Part shown: positions 1 to 6,829 of the stretch, piece after piece | Position numbering within the stretch: position 1 is the first letter of the stretch | Layout of the letters: each line of letters opens with the position of its first letter | Position numbers and translations under genes: made by a program | Notes under the pieces: model-generated | Database searches by the model: none | What the model was told of the DNA's origin: nothing | What the model saw: only the letters and a program-made list of their open reading frames with translations | NCBI GenBank assembly: GCA_947471105.1 | Contig: CANIYB010000049.1 | Coordinates: forward strand, 1 to 11,214 | Direction: 5' to 3' | Length of the DNA: 11,214 nucleotides | From: Cytophagaceae bacterium | GTDB taxonomy: Bacteria > Bacteroidota > Bacteroidia > Cytophagales > Spirosomataceae

Positions 1-1661
1 AGCCTCAATAATATGGTTGGATTATTTTTAGCATTGGGCGTCAACTTTAAACGATCCACATACGTCTTAAATAAAGTATTTGCTTTGCTAAATTCTTTTG
101 TGTTGAAATATGCGAAGGCTAAACCAATTCTAATCTTCTGTACAAACTCTTCTGATTTATTAGAACTTGACATTAAAGGCGTATAAATTTGAATGGCTTC
201 TTCAAACTTCTTTTGTACAGATAATGCTTCCGCTTTCCCTAATAAAGCCTTTAGTTTTATTTCTTCCTTTTCAGCGACTAAAATAGCCTCGTCGAAAAAT
301 TTAATTGCTGGTTCAAATTGGTTGTCATTGTAGGACCTAACACCTAAATTATACGATAAGGTCTGATAGGCTAAGTTGAGCTTAGGCGAGCGATTGCTAA
401 TTCCCTTTAAATAATTAACAGCCACTTCTAAATTATCAGAATTAATAAATGCATCGGCAACTAATTCAATGGCTTCCTCCGCATACTTGCTTTTCGGGAA
501 TTTAATATTGAAAGCTTGAATCTCATTGATCGTTTCCGACCCTTTTCCTAAATCCAATAATACTTTGGCATAATTAAAATAGGCATCTTCTTGAATCGCT
601 GGATTGAATGATAAACTTCTAGCTACCTGAAACGCATCTAAAGTAGCCACTAAATTTCCAGCACTTAATTGGGCTAATGCGGTCGTAAATGCTGCATATT
701 GGCCTAAAGAGTCTTTTTTAGCCACCAATTCTTTTAATGTAACTGTGGCCTCATTGTATTTTTTTGTCTTAAAAAGAGAAAACCCATATCGATATTGAGA
801 TAAAGGACTGAACTTGGAACCTGTCATTTTCCCAAATGCCTCATAACTTTTTATCGATTTGTCAAATTGATTTAACTGAAATTGTACATCAGCGACCAAC
901 AAGGCTAGTTCATCTAATCGGTATCCTGTATTCTTCTTCGCAATGATAGGTTCTGCATATTTCAGTAATTCGGAGAATTTAGACTGATTGAAATAACATA
1001 AACCGATCCAATTAGGGATCTCTTTTCTGTATTTACTACTTGCTTCTGCTTTCGCAAAATCAACCGCTGCCTCTCCATATCTTTTCTCACCAAAATTAAT
1101 CACTCCTGCATAATAGGAAGCGGAAAGCGCATATTCTTCCTCAGGTTCCACTTTTATCTCATTAAATACGGGTAATGCTTCTAGGTATTTCTTTAATTCA
1201 AAATATGAGATGGCTAATTTGAATTTCGCTTCTAAATTAGTCTCAGAGGATCTACTTAGGTATTTTATCGCTTTGGCATAATCTCCATTATCGTAAAAAA
1301 ATGTACCAATACCCCTTAATAATTTAACGGCCTGCGGATGTTCAGGATTATTTGCAATAAATCGTTCCGCTAAAATTTCCGCCTCAGGTTGACTCATGTA
1401 TAAGGAACACATCGTCATGTAATATTCGGCAAGTACTTTTTGGCCCGATTGCTCATTGCTTAATGGCTCAAGACTGCCTAAGTATGCGGAAAATTCTTCT
1501 CGAGCCGCTACATAATTCTTAGAATCAAAGTATTCCTTTGCTTGCCTGAAATGTAGGGTATGATCTTTGAAACTTAATGTTTGCTGGGCTATGGAGCCAA
1601 AAGAAATAAAAAAAAGTAGTATGAAGGGCAGCCAGCCAATAGATGTATTTTTCAATTTCAT
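1..1661 (-). CDS. Secreted tetratricopeptide-repeat protein, 3' part cut by window edge
   Basis: The frame is open for 553 codons from an ATG at 1661 to the left edge, so the C-terminus is missing. The N-terminus (MKLKNTSIGWLPFILLFFIS, then FGSIAQQ) is a Sec signal peptide, probably cut after Ala25; there is no lipobox cysteine, so the mature protein should be periplasmic or outer-membrane associated. The rest is a run of about a dozen TPR-like helical pairs with the usual aromatic-Ala-Leu spacing, for example KKYLEALPVF, EKRYGEAAVDF, NQFDKSIKSYEAF, TKKYNEATVTL, NDNQFEPAIKFF, VQKKFEEAIQIY and TKEFAKANTLF. A segment with FPKSKYAEEA resembles BamD/YbgF-type TPRs. Large secreted TPR proteins are common in Bacteroidota as scaffolds, but no enzymatic domain is visible and I assign no function. 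No Shine-Dalgarno sequence precedes the start. The gene is divergent from the M61 peptidase. Confidence 0.88.
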   Translation of the reverse strand, partial: MKLKNTSIGWLPFILLFFISFGSIAQQTLSFKDHTLHFRQAKEYFDSKNYVAAREEFSAYLGSLEPLSNEQSGQKVLAEYYMTMCSLYMSQPEAEILAERFIANNPEHPQAVKLLRGIGTFFYDNGDYAKAIKYLSRSSETNLEAKFKLAISYFELKKYLEALPVFNEIKVEPEEEYALSASYYAGVINFGEKRYGEAAVDFAKAEASSKYRKEIPNWIGLCYFNQSKFSELLKYAEPIIAKKNTGYRLDELALLVADVQFQLNQFDKSIKSYEAFGKMTGSKFSPLSQYRYGFSLFKTKKYNEATVTLKELVAKKDSLGQYAAFTTALAQLSAGNLVATLDAFQVARSLSFNPAIQEDAYFNYAKVLLDLGKGSETINEIQAFNIKFPKSKYAEEAIELVADAFINSDNLEVAVNYLKGISNRSPKLNLAYQTLSYNLGVRSYNDNQFEPAIKFFDEAILVAEKEEIKLKALLGKAEALSVQKKFEEAIQIYTPLMSSSNKSEEFVQKIRIGLAFAYFNTKEFSKANTLFKTYVDRLKLTPNAKNNPTILLR

Positions 1662-1836
1662 TGTAAATGATTACAGCATTCTGATTAAAACAAAAATACG
1701 ATTTTTCTTCAAAATTATTGTGCTACCCAACTATTATTTTTACGACTATTTGACCAAATAATCATTAATTACTTTAACAATTGAGGTATTTATTTAATTT
1801 TACACAATATGAAAATTCACCAACAAATTTAAATGT
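1662..1836. promoter_or_regulatory. Divergent intergenic region with candidate minus-strand -7 elements
   Basis: This AT-rich 175-base gap separates two divergent genes and must hold both start regions. Reading toward the TPR gene (minus strand), two octamers fit the Bacteroidota -7 consensus TANNTTTG exactly: TAATTTTG (1710-1717) and TATTTTTG (1691-1698). Neither has a TTG at the usual 17-21 bases upstream, so they are candidates only. Toward the peptidase (plus strand) I find only a weak pair, TTG at 1750-1752 and TACTTTAA at 1770-1777 with a 17-base spacer. No hairpin or operator-like repeat stands out. Confidence 0.3.
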
Positions 1837-3627
1837 ATGTTAAATCTCAAACTTAAATCATTTGTGCTCTCATTGGGCATTTTTTTCTTTTCTTATTCCC
1901 TTTTGGCAAGTCCATTAAGTCATTTGATTAAAATGCCTGAGCCACAAACTCATTATTTTGAAATTACCACGACTGTCGACTTATCAAATGTATCTTATAA
2001 AAAGTTATTTGTCGATTTTAAAATGGCAGCTTGGACACCAGGATCCTATTTAATCAGGGAATTTGCGAAAAATTTAGAAGCGGTTAAAGCTGAAGCTAAT
2101 GGAAAACCCATTTCAATTTCTAAAATTAATAAGAATACATGGCGTGTTGCTTTAAGTGCCGCTACCAAGAAAATTCAAGTTAGCTACCGCGTTTATGCCT
2201 TTGAATTATCTGTTAGAACCTCATTTTTAGATGATTCACATGGCTATATTAATCCAGCAAGTGTTCTTTTATATGTAAATGATTTTGCAAATCTTCCGCA
2301 GGATATCAATATTGAACCTTACAAAAACTTTAAAGTTGTTTCTACTGCTTTAAAAGGGACTGGAAAATTTACCTATCAGGCAAAAAACTTGGATGAATTA
2401 ATCGACTCCCCGATTGAAATAGGAAACCATAAAGTTTGGGATTTTAAGGTGAATGGAATTCCGCATCAAATTGCCTTTTACGGTACCACAAAAGTGGATT
2501 CAGTCAAATTTTTGGCTGACGTCACTAAGGTATGTGAAGAAGCTCAAAAGGTAGTCGGTGAACATCCATGTGATCATTACTTGTTTATCATGCACAATAT
2601 TGGCCGAGGAACCGGTGGATTGGAGCATTTGTATTCTACGACCTGTTCCGTTTCTAGGTCGGCCTATGAAAGTGAAAGAGGATATCAAGGAGTTTTAAGT
2701 TTATTGGCTCATGAATATTTTCACCTTTGGAATGTGAAGCGAATCAGACCCAAATCACTTGGACCTTTTGATTATGAAAATGAGAATTACACGCATAATT
2801 TATGGCTTTCTGAGGGTATGACGAGCTATTATTCAGGAGTTATCTTACAAAGGATGGGTAAAATTTCAAATCAGGATTATGCCAATCGCATCGCTGCAGA
2901 AATTTCATCGGTCGAAAATACGCCTGGAAGCCATCTTGAATCAGCCGCAGAAGCAAGTTGGGATGCGTGGATCAAATACTATCGCCCAAATGAAAACTCG
3001 CGCAATCAAACAGTTTCTTATTATGACAAAGGTTCGTTGTTAGGTTATGTATTAAACGCGTGGATTATCAAATCTACTCAAGGTCAAAAATGCATGGATG
3101 ATGTTTTTAAACACCTGTATCAGGCTTATTATAAAAAATTGAACCGAGGATTTACAGACGCTGAATTGGAAGATGCCTTTTCAAAAGTAGCTGGTACCTC
3201 AGCTAAACCTCTTTTTGAATCTTATGTGTATGGAGTTCAAACACCTGATTATCAAAATTTATTTAATGAATTTGGATTTACTTGGTCTAATACCAATGAG
3301 GGTAAATCAATCCCATATGTAGGTTTCACAGCTGTGGCGGGTAAAATTGTTTCTGTTTATCGCGGTGCTTCTGCCTATGTGTATGGCTTAAATGTAGGCG
3401 ACGAAATCGTATCGGCTAATAAAGCCAATTTTGAAGGTTTGGATAAGTTGTTGGCCGATAAAAAAGTAGGTGATACTATTTTATTTTCAGTTAAAAGAGA
3501 TGGTTTGGAGCGCACTTTTGTGGTGCCGGTCCAACAAAGTCCTATGCTTGCGTTCTCGTTGACAGATCAAAAGACTCTCAATGAGAACCAGAAAAAATTA
3601 CGATTAAAGTGGTTGGGGAGCCTTTAG
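1837..3627 (+). CDS. M61-family (glycyl aminopeptidase-type) zinc metallopeptidase with C-terminal PDZ domain
   Basis: This is a 596-residue exported peptidase. Residues 1-25 form a signal peptide (hydrophobic VLSLGIFFFSYSLLA). The N-terminal beta domain (about 35-200) precedes a thermolysin-like catalytic domain with HEYFH at 292-296: His292 and His296 bind zinc and Glu293 is the catalytic base. Glu326 in NLWLSEGMTSYY is the third ligand. The GTGGLEH segment (258-264) and HLWNVKRIRP after the zinc motif are typical of M61. YYDKGS at 395-400 is also a family signature. A PDZ domain covers about 494-568 (GASAYVYGLNVGDEIVSAN). The length is normal for M61 and all key residues are present. Family members remove N-terminal glycine or alanine; the substrate here is unknown. 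The start at 1837 is chosen because the ATG at 1833 is in another frame and stops after seven codons. Its stop overlaps that of the opposing small gene in the tetranucleotide TTAG (3624-3627). Confidence 0.95.
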   Translation: MLNLKLKSFVLSLGIFFFSYSLLASPLSHLIKMPEPQTHYFEITTTVDLSNVSYKKLFVDFKMAAWTPGSYLIREFAKNLEAVKAEANGKPISISKINKNTWRVALSAATKKIQVSYRVYAFELSVRTSFLDDSHGYINPASVLLYVNDFANLPQDINIEPYKNFKVVSTALKGTGKFTYQAKNLDELIDSPIEIGNHKVWDFKVNGIPHQIAFYGTTKVDSVKFLADVTKVCEEAQKVVGEHPCDHYLFIMHNIGRGTGGLEHLYSTTCSVSRSAYESERGYQGVLSLLAHEYFHLWNVKRIRPKSLGPFDYENENYTHNLWLSEGMTSYYSGVILQRMGKISNQDYANRIAAEISSVENTPGSHLESAAEASWDAWIKYYRPNENSRNQTVSYYDKGSLLGYVLNAWIIKSTQGQKCMDDVFKHLYQAYYKKLNRGFTDAELEDAFSKVAGTSAKPLFESYVYGVQTPDYQNLFNEFGFTWSNTNEGKSIPYVGFTAVAGKIVSVYRGASAYVYGLNVGDEIVSANKANFEGLDKLLADKKVGDTILFSVKRDGLERTFVVPVQQSPMLAFSLTDQKTLNENQKKLRLKWLGSL

Positions 3628-3863
3628 TTGCCCAAACTTTGTGACATAGCCTCATACATATTTTTGAAATTTTGTATGATGGTATTTTGAAAGGAGGAGC
3701 TGGTTGCCAGCTCCTCTATTTCTTTTTGGTCAGAAAAATCCATGACTGAAAATTTAAAACTTTGCTCCAATTCTGGTGTTTCAAATTTCAAAATGTATTT
3801 AGAATTCCATTCGAATAGGGATATTCGCATGGAATCATGAGGGATTTCTTTGATAAAATGCAT
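3624..3863 (-). CDS. Small conserved-looking protein of unknown function, coupled to cyclophilin
   Basis: This is a 79-residue soluble protein with no signal peptide, membrane segment or cysteine. The first half (MRISLFEWNSKYILKFETP) alternates hydrophobic and polar residues like a small beta-sheet. The second half (from SDQKEIEEL to NMYEAMSQ) reads as one or two amphipathic helices. The start codon shares one base with the stop of the cyclophilin gene in a TAATG junction (3861-3865), so it is almost certainly translated by coupling and expressed with it. It converges on the M61 peptidase with a four-base overlap of the stop codons. The peptidase's terminator hairpin is encoded across codons for EELATSSS. 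I do not recognise a named family. The reality of the gene rests on the coupled start and protein-like composition. Confidence 0.8.
   Translation of the reverse strand: MHFIKEIPHDSMRISLFEWNSKYILKFETPELEQSFKFSVMDFSDQKEIEELATSSSFQNTIIQNFKNMYEAMSQSLGN
3694..3727 (+). terminator. Intrinsic terminator of the M61 peptidase, inside the opposing small gene
   Basis: A perfect 10-bp stem (GAGGAGCTGG, 3694-3703; CCAGCTCCTC, 3707-3716) with a three-base loop is followed at once by TATTTCTTTTT (3717-3727, nine T of eleven). It lies 66 bases beyond the peptidase stop. The orientation fits the plus-strand transcript, since on the minus strand no T-run follows. It lies wholly in the coding sequence of the convergent 79-residue gene, where it encodes the EELATSSS segment. 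Confidence 0.75.
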
Positions 3864-4300
3864 TAATCTTCAATGATTTTGATGCTTTGGATTACATCAC
3901 CTTCTCTAATTTGGTCGATAACATCTAATCCTTCCACTACTTTACCAAAACACGTGTGTTTACGATCTAAATGTGAGGTATTGTTTCTTGAATGACAAAT
4001 GAAAAATTGAGATCCACCTGTATTGGGACCTCTATGTGCCATAGATAATACTCCACGATCATGGTATTGATTATTTCCAGTGAGTTCACAAGGAATACTA
4101 TAGCCTGGACCTCCTCCACCGGTTCCATCTGGATCGCCTCCTTGGACAACAAAATCAGGGATCACACGATGAAAAGTTAATCCATCATAAAATCCATTTT
4201 TAGAAAGGTCAGTAAAGTTTTTTACATGAATGGGTGCATCCTCTGCGTAAAATTCAATTTTCATTAACCCTTTGTCGGTTAACATTTCTGCGTAAGCCAT
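3863..4300 (-). CDS. Cyclophilin-type peptidyl-prolyl cis-trans isomerase, cytoplasmic
   Basis: This is a 145-residue single-domain cyclophilin that would catalyse cis-trans isomerisation of X-Pro bonds during folding. Family motifs are clear: FHRVIPDFVVQGGDP (43-57) holds the catalytic arginine (Arg45), with Phe50 and Gln53 in the active site. GSQFFI (96-101) and LDRKHTCFGKV (111-121) follow, with His115 matching the conserved active-site histidine. The position of human CypA Trp121 is His110 here, as in many bacterial members, which usually means weak cyclosporin binding. There is no signal peptide, so it should be cytoplasmic. The length is at the short end for the family but the fold looks complete. 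It is the first gene of a two-gene unit with the 79-residue protein. The exact paralogue (ppiA or ppiB naming) cannot be settled, so no symbol is given. Confidence 0.95.
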   Translation of the reverse strand: MAYAEMLTDKGLMKIEFYAEDAPIHVKNFTDLSKNGFYDGLTFHRVIPDFVVQGGDPDGTGGGGPGYSIPCELTGNNQYHDRGVLSMAHRGPNTGGSQFFICHSRNNTSHLDRKHTCFGKVVEGLDVIDQIREGDVIQSIKIIED

Positions 4301-4325
4301 ATTGATTTATTAATTTATTAGGCTA

Positions 4326-4333
4326 CAAAGATG
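4326..4333 (-). promoter_or_regulatory. Candidate -7 promoter element for the cyclophilin unit
   Basis: On the minus strand this reads CATCTTTG within TTCGCATCTTTGTAGCC. It matches the Bacteroidota -7 consensus TANNTTTG at all fixed positions but the first, and resembles the CGTATCTTTGT form often found ahead of genes in this phylum. It lies 25 bases before the cyclophilin ATG, a sensible leader length. No TTG is present at the expected -33 distance, so the assignment is tentative. In this divergent gap I find no convincing promoter for the plus-strand lipoprotein. Confidence 0.4.
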
Positions 4334-4393
4334 CGAATGAATTTTGAATTATTTAAATTGAAAACAAATTCGGCATTTGTTTGATTATATAGC

Positions 4394-5134
4394 ATGAAGC
4401 ATTTTGTATTAATTATTTTTTCCGCCTTGATTCTTTTCGCCTGTGATTCAGAAGCAGAAAAAAAAGAAGCTACTCAGTTTTTCCTTCGTGGAAATCAAAA
4501 ATTTAAAGAAAAGGAATATTATGAATCCATTAAGTGGTATTCTGAGGCTATTTTAAAGCAAAGTAAATTTTCCGATGCATATTATAATCGGGGTTTGGTG
4601 TACCAAAGCCTCGAAAAAAATGAGGAAGCGTTAGCCGATTTTCAAAAAGCTTATGAATTAGATCCTAAATTCTCGGCTGCCCTTTCTAAACAAACGGAAT
4701 TACTCCAAAATCTTCAAAAATTTGATTTAGCGCTTGAATCTGCCGCTAAATTGGTTAAAAATTTTCCGGACTCAAGTGCTTTTTGGTCTTTGCAAGGGGA
4801 TATTTATTTGCAAAAAACACAATATAATGATGCCTTAGCTTCATATGAGCATGCTTTATTGTTGAAACCCAATGCGGTGGAGACTTTGATCAACAAAGGA
4901 ATTGTGTATCAAGAATTAGGCCAATTGGACCTAGCTGAAGCTTCTTTTAAATCTGCCTTAGCGACGGGGAAATACAAAGACTTGATATACAACAATTTAG
5001 GTTATTTAGAAATCCAAAGGAGTCAATGGAAATTGGCCGAAAAGTGGATTAAAATGGCTTTGGCCATTGATCCCAAAAATGAATTGTATTTAAAGAATTT
5101 AGATAAAATTGCGAAGCAATCAAGCGCGGAATAA
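4394..5134 (+). CDS. TPR-repeat lipoprotein
   Basis: This is a 246-residue protein with a type II signal peptide, MKHFVLIIFSALILFAC; the lipobox is LFAC and Cys17 would be lipidated. The residues after the cysteine (DSEAEKKEA) are acidic and polar, as in Bacteroidota lipoproteins that go to the outer membrane or surface, but the sorting is not certain. From about residue 24 to the end there are roughly six TPR units. Examples are YYESIKWYSEAILKQSKFSD, KNEEALADFQKAYELDPKF, YNDALASYEHALLLKPNA, GQLDLAEASFKSAL and WKLAEKWIKMALAIDPKNE. No catalytic domain is present, so it should be a protein-binding scaffold; the partner is unknown. The start at 4394 is the only one giving a full signal peptide. 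Its last 15 bases overlap the end of menD on the other strand. Confidence 0.9.
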   Translation: MKHFVLIIFSALILFACDSEAEKKEATQFFLRGNQKFKEKEYYESIKWYSEAILKQSKFSDAYYNRGLVYQSLEKNEEALADFQKAYELDPKFSAALSKQTELLQNLQKFDLALESAAKLVKNFPDSSAFWSLQGDIYLQKTQYNDALASYEHALLLKPNAVETLINKGIVYQELGQLDLAEASFKSALATGKYKDLIYNNLGYLEIQRSQWKLAEKWIKMALAIDPKNELYLKNLDKIAKQSSAE

Positions 5135-6796
5135 ATTCAAATATTTTTTGAGCTCATCCGCATTTTCAATAGAATTTGTGAAAATTTCCACCAAAACTCC
5201 TTGTTGGCTCGGTGACAAAAATTGAGTAGAAATGGTATCCCATTCGTCAAAACTCCTTACGCTATGGTAATGAATCCCTGCATCTAAACAGGTATTTTTA
5301 GCTGTCAAATGTTGCTTAGTCTCCATAAAACCCTCTAATTCAGGAAGTTCCTTGGCCCCTTCTAAGTTTCTAAATATTCCCCCACCCCCATTATTAAATA
5401 CGATAATCCGCAGGTTATTCGGCACATATTGATTCCAAAGGGCATTTTTGTCATAGTGAAAAGCCACATCACCTATTATGGAAATAATTAATTTCGAGGT
5501 TTTTTGACTAGCTCCTACAGCTGTTGATAAACAACCATCAATTCCACTCGTTCCTCTATTTGAAAATACTTCTGCATGGGCAAAATGTGCGGAAGTCCAA
5601 TTGACATACCTGATCGCTAATGAATTAGCCACATGTACTTGCGCACCTTCTGTATTTTCTATTTTCTTTATAAGATCATTATAAATATGTAATTCGGTGA
5701 AATTCGGCCGATTGAAAAACTTCTCTTGAATACTATTTACCCTTTGCGCCAAAGGTTTCCATGGGTTTGTTTGTTCACTAGGCCAAGTAAATTCTTGGAA
5801 AAATGGAAGCGTATCCATCGGAATTACGTCTGTCAACGACTGAAATGGATCAGGTCTTCCGATAGGATTCAAATGAATGAGAAAAGATTTATTCGGCTTT
5901 TCACGTCTTAAAAACTGCTTAATACGTTTGGAAACAAATGATTTCCCAAAATGAATATGCAAATCAGGTTTTAAAGCTGGCCACAATCCTTCATTGGCTA
6001 AAATTAAATCATGATCACATTGGCAAGCCGCAGGTAAGTTGGCCGTAGCATCCCCTATCACAGGTATTCCTAATGAGGCTAATTTACTGAAATATTCATT
6101 TTCAGCATTGTTGTAAGGCCTTTGGCCTACTGTAACTAATATGGATTGTGTCTTTTTCGTATCAAAATAACGGTGTAAGTCAACGGATTTAACGTGATTT
6201 TCCGTGTCCCATTTAACCAAATTATTTTCAGACAAAATAGGTAGACTGCTTAAAGGCAATGTCTCCCCTTGACCAGGATAAAATGGCTCTGAAATAGGGA
6301 AATTGATATGAATGGGGCCTTTGGGTTCGGCAGATGCTTGTTGGTATGCGCCCATTCCAACATTCAAGTAATACTCGGGCTTCTGAAGCAAATCAGTTTG
6401 AAAATCAATGAATTGTTTCACATGATTTCCATATAATTCTTTTTGATATATCGTTTGACCATCCCACTGGCCGATCCATTCAGCGGGTCGGTCTGCAGTA
6501 AAGACTAACAAAGGCAACTCTTGGAAAAACGCTTCCACCACGGCCGGGGCAAAATTTAAACCGGCTGAACCTGAGGTGCAACAAAGAATCACGGGTTTTT
6601 TACTGGCAAGTACAAGGCCTAACCCAAAAAAACCTGCTGAGCGTTCATCTGAGATGGAATAGCAATGGATTTTGGGATGTCTCGCTAAAGCCAACATTAA
6701 AGGGGCATTTCTAGAACCAGGGCAAATTACTGCTTCTTCCACTCCCATTTGGGATAGAATATCTACTAGTTCGACAATGCCTGCAGGAAATCCCAT
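5120..6796 (-). CDS. menD: 2-succinyl-5-enolpyruvyl-6-hydroxy-3-cyclohexene-1-carboxylate synthase (MenD)
   Basis: This thiamine-diphosphate enzyme of menaquinone synthesis joins isochorismate and 2-oxoglutarate with loss of CO2. Numbering is from the ATG at 6796, giving 558 residues, close to E. coli MenD (556). The N-terminal domain carries CPGSRNAPL (25-33) and SDERSAGFFGLGL (49-61), where Glu51 corresponds to the glutamate that activates the cofactor. TSGSAGLNFAPAVVEA follows. The C-terminal domain has SNRGTSGIDG (412-421), then GD at 442-443 and NNGGGGIF near 468-475, forming the diphosphate and metal site. A longer start at 6814 would add MRLFFA. I reject it because those codons are the half-stem and T-run of the rpoD terminator. 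No other men gene is in the window. The gene follows rpoD on the same strand, and its expression must come from terminator read-through or a promoter inside rpoD. Its stop lies inside the convergent lipoprotein gene. Confidence 0.95.
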   Translation of the reverse strand: MGFPAGIVELVDILSQMGVEEAVICPGSRNAPLMLALARHPKIHCYSISDERSAGFFGLGLVLASKKPVILCCTSGSAGLNFAPAVVEAFFQELPLLVFTADRPAEWIGQWDGQTIYQKELYGNHVKQFIDFQTDLLQKPEYYLNVGMGAYQQASAEPKGPIHINFPISEPFYPGQGETLPLSSLPILSENNLVKWDTENHVKSVDLHRYFDTKKTQSILVTVGQRPYNNAENEYFSKLASLGIPVIGDATANLPAACQCDHDLILANEGLWPALKPDLHIHFGKSFVSKRIKQFLRREKPNKSFLIHLNPIGRPDPFQSLTDVIPMDTLPFFQEFTWPSEQTNPWKPLAQRVNSIQEKFFNRPNFTELHIYNDLIKKIENTEGAQVHVANSLAIRYVNWTSAHFAHAEVFSNRGTSGIDGCLSTAVGASQKTSKLIISIIGDVAFHYDKNALWNQYVPNNLRIIVFNNGGGGIFRNLEGAKELPELEGFMETKQHLTAKNTCLDAGIHYHSVRSFDEWDTISTQFLSPSQQGVLVEIFTNSIENADELKKYLNLFRA

Positions 6797-6799
6797 AGC

Positions 6800-6824
6800 A
6801 AAAAAAAGCCTCATAAGAGGCTTT
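6800..6824 (-). terminator. Intrinsic terminator after rpoD, abutting menD start
   Basis: On the minus strand an 8-bp perfect stem AAAGCCTC / GAGGCTTT with loop TTAT (6824-6805) runs straight into eight consecutive T (6807-6800). The stem starts 5 bases after the rpoD stop codon. Only GCT separates the T-run from the menD ATG at 6796, so the terminator fills the whole space between the genes. Confidence 0.85.
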
Positions 6825-6829
6825 AAAAA

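Noticed and set aside
1781..1802. TTG (1781) with TAATTTTA (1795-1802) as the peptidase promoter
   Set aside because: The spacer is only 11 bases, too short for the Bacteroidota sigma factor, and the last base of the -7 octamer does not match.
3545..3600. TCTCAATGAGA near 3578 as a terminator for the 79-residue gene
   Set aside because: The stem has at most 4-5 pairs with a one-to-three-base centre and no following T-run.
5102..5120. Possible menD terminator, ATTGC-TTC-GCAAT followed by TTTTATC on the minus strand
   Set aside because: The stem is only 5 bp with three A-T pairs, and the T-run is short and broken. This is likely chance in AT-rich coding sequence.
5147..5156. TGAGCTCA palindrome after a T-run beyond the lipoprotein stop
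   Set aside because: It is an 8-base palindrome with no loop, and the T-run lies before it on the plus strand. It does not make a terminator.
6797..6814. ATG at 6814 as the menD start
   Set aside because: It lies in the rpoD terminator stem. The six extra residues are translated stem and T-run, while the ATG at 6796 gives the normal MenD length.
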